DNA of 64,000 nt from Stutzerimonas stutzeri (GTDB lineage: Bacteria > Pseudomonadota > Gammaproteobacteria > Pseudomonadales > Pseudomonadaceae): the NCBI RefSeq assembly GCF_002890915.1, contig NZ_POUT01000004.1:248001-312000 (forward strand). The letters are read 5' to 3'. Of the stretch, positions 60,888 to 64,000 are shown one piece after another. A program made the position numbers and the translations under genes. Position 1 is the first letter of the stretch. Every line of letters starts with the position of its first letter. Under the pieces are notes generated by a model, which had not been told where the DNA came from, ran no database searches, and worked only from the letters and a program-made list of their open reading frames with translations.

Positions 60888-60965
60888 ATCGCCGCGGGGT
60901 CGCGCCTCCCACGGGGTCCGCTGTGGGCTCGCTGCTTTTTGTGGGAGGCGCGACCTCGCGGCGAT
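60888..60965. repeat. Long inverted repeat (BIME/REP-like) between ptrB and acs
   Basis: Arms 60888-60912 and 60941-60965 are 25 bp each with one mismatch (core GGTCGCGCCTCCCAC against GTGGGAGGCGCGACC), spaced by 28 nt that include a T-run. It can act as a strong bidirectional stem between the convergent ptrB and acs genes. The flanks resemble Pseudomonas REP sequences. The rest of the 295-nt gap shows nothing else. Confidence 0.75.
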
Positions 60966-61008
60966 GCTTTTGGCAGACCAAGCGAACGGTACTGCCCGAC
61001 GCCATCCC

Positions 61009-62964
<1,956 letters not shown>

Positions 62965-63408
62965 GGCAGATACCTCGTCTGTCTTGTTGGTTTGCAGAAC
63001 CCTGTCCAACAGGCGAACCAAATAACCAACCCAAGCGCCTGGCAGACGTTGCATTTGAGCCGACCACCCGACAGGCGTTCCTTCGGCCGGTGATCGAACT
63101 ACCGTGAAGCATAGACGCTGCTTCCGACGACGAAATTGCGCGCCGCCCGCTCGCCGCTGTCGGGCGTCCGGGCGAGCGGGGAATTCCAGTGGCGCGACGA
63201 GCGTTTCCCCAAGGCGCCGCCGGGCCGTGGGCGACCGTGCCCAACCCTGTTCCGCGGGCAAAAAAAAGAGCGGCCGACAAGGCCGCTCAACAAACCAAAG
63301 GCTGGTAGTACACACTGTCCCATCGCGGGGGTGGACGGGACCATTCTGTGGTGCCAGCAGGCGCTGGAAACTCCTCCAATGGTCTGACAGACCTTCGGCG
63401 TAGAGGCT
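62965..63408 (-). promoter_or_regulatory. acs upstream region with the terminator of the preceding dctP-type gene
   Basis: 444 nt without a gene. On the minus strand GAGCGGCC (63288-63281) pairs with GGCCGCTC (63275-63268) around TTGTC, then seven Ts (63267-63261): a strong terminator for the gene at 63409. The 296 nt between it and acs should hold the acs promoter, which I could not define. Confidence 0.75.

Positions 63409-64000
<592 letters not shown>

Noticed and set aside
63038..63055. Sigma-54-like TGGCA...TTGCA near acs
   Set aside because: The GG-GC spacing is 8 rather than 10 and it faces away from acs.

Overview
The window is a chromosomal segment of a Pseudomonas-type gammaproteobacterium. 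The evidence is the gene order asd-leuB-leuD-leuC-LysR, the block mtnP-nagZ-psrA-lexA-sulA-topA-fadA-fadB, a QuiP-type acylase, and high GC with strong G/C third-position bias, judged by eye. I place it in Pseudomonas sensu lato and cannot name the species. No integrase, transposase, CRISPR array or rRNA is visible.

Layout. 1-5.1 kb: the N-terminal part of asd and the leucine genes leuB, leuD, leuC on the minus strand, with a divergent LysR regulator. 5.1-11.5 kb: a PAS/GGDEF/EAL c-di-GMP enzyme, an Hsp20 chaperone, an SDR oxidoreductase, dusC and two small proteins. 11.5-11.8 kb: two identical initiator tRNA genes, each with its own promoter and terminator. 11.86-12.73 kb: an AT-rich gene-free leader. 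12.7-31.2 kb: a one-direction polysaccharide cluster ending in a perfect bidirectional terminator. It encodes a PhyH-like oxygenase, a DegT aminotransferase, a Wzx flippase, two GT2 and three GT4 glycosyltransferases, a Wzc-type co-polymerase/tyrosine kinase, a WbqC-like protein, an RfaH-type antiterminator, a Wzy/WaaL-type protein, a PslG-like glycoside hydrolase, two acyltransferase-3 proteins and two small unknown proteins. 31.3-32.1 kb: a gene-free segment bounded by perfect 23-bp inverted repeats. 32.3-37.7 kb: a membrane diguanylate cyclase, a DUF421 protein with a partner, a pair of ferritin-like proteins and a small unknown protein. 37.8-45.1 kb: rimO, a stand-alone TrpB-like enzyme, trmO, quiP and three small genes (DUF2489, His-rich SEC-C, LEA-type lipoprotein). 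45.2-58.3 kb: mtnP, nagZ, an L,D-transpeptidase, psrA, lexA-sulA, topA and fadBA. 58.7-64 kb: ptrB, acs and the C-terminal part of a dctP-type gene.

How the parts work together. The most interesting signal is in the polysaccharide locus. Its long leader carries an exact match to the E. coli ops element consensus GGCGGTAGNNT (12504-12514) and a second copy with one mismatch (12387-12397). The cluster encodes its own RfaH homologue at 20327. Together they suggest a self-contained antitermination switch for an operon of about 18.5 kb. No priming glycosyltransferase and no Wza exporter is present, so the cluster must use partners encoded elsewhere. Two c-di-GMP enzymes flank the locus. In the fatty-acid block, psrA has two adjacent PsrA-type operators at its own promoter and fadBA has a near match upstream, consistent with PsrA controlling beta-oxidation. 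lexA and sulA form an SOS unit under two LexA boxes.
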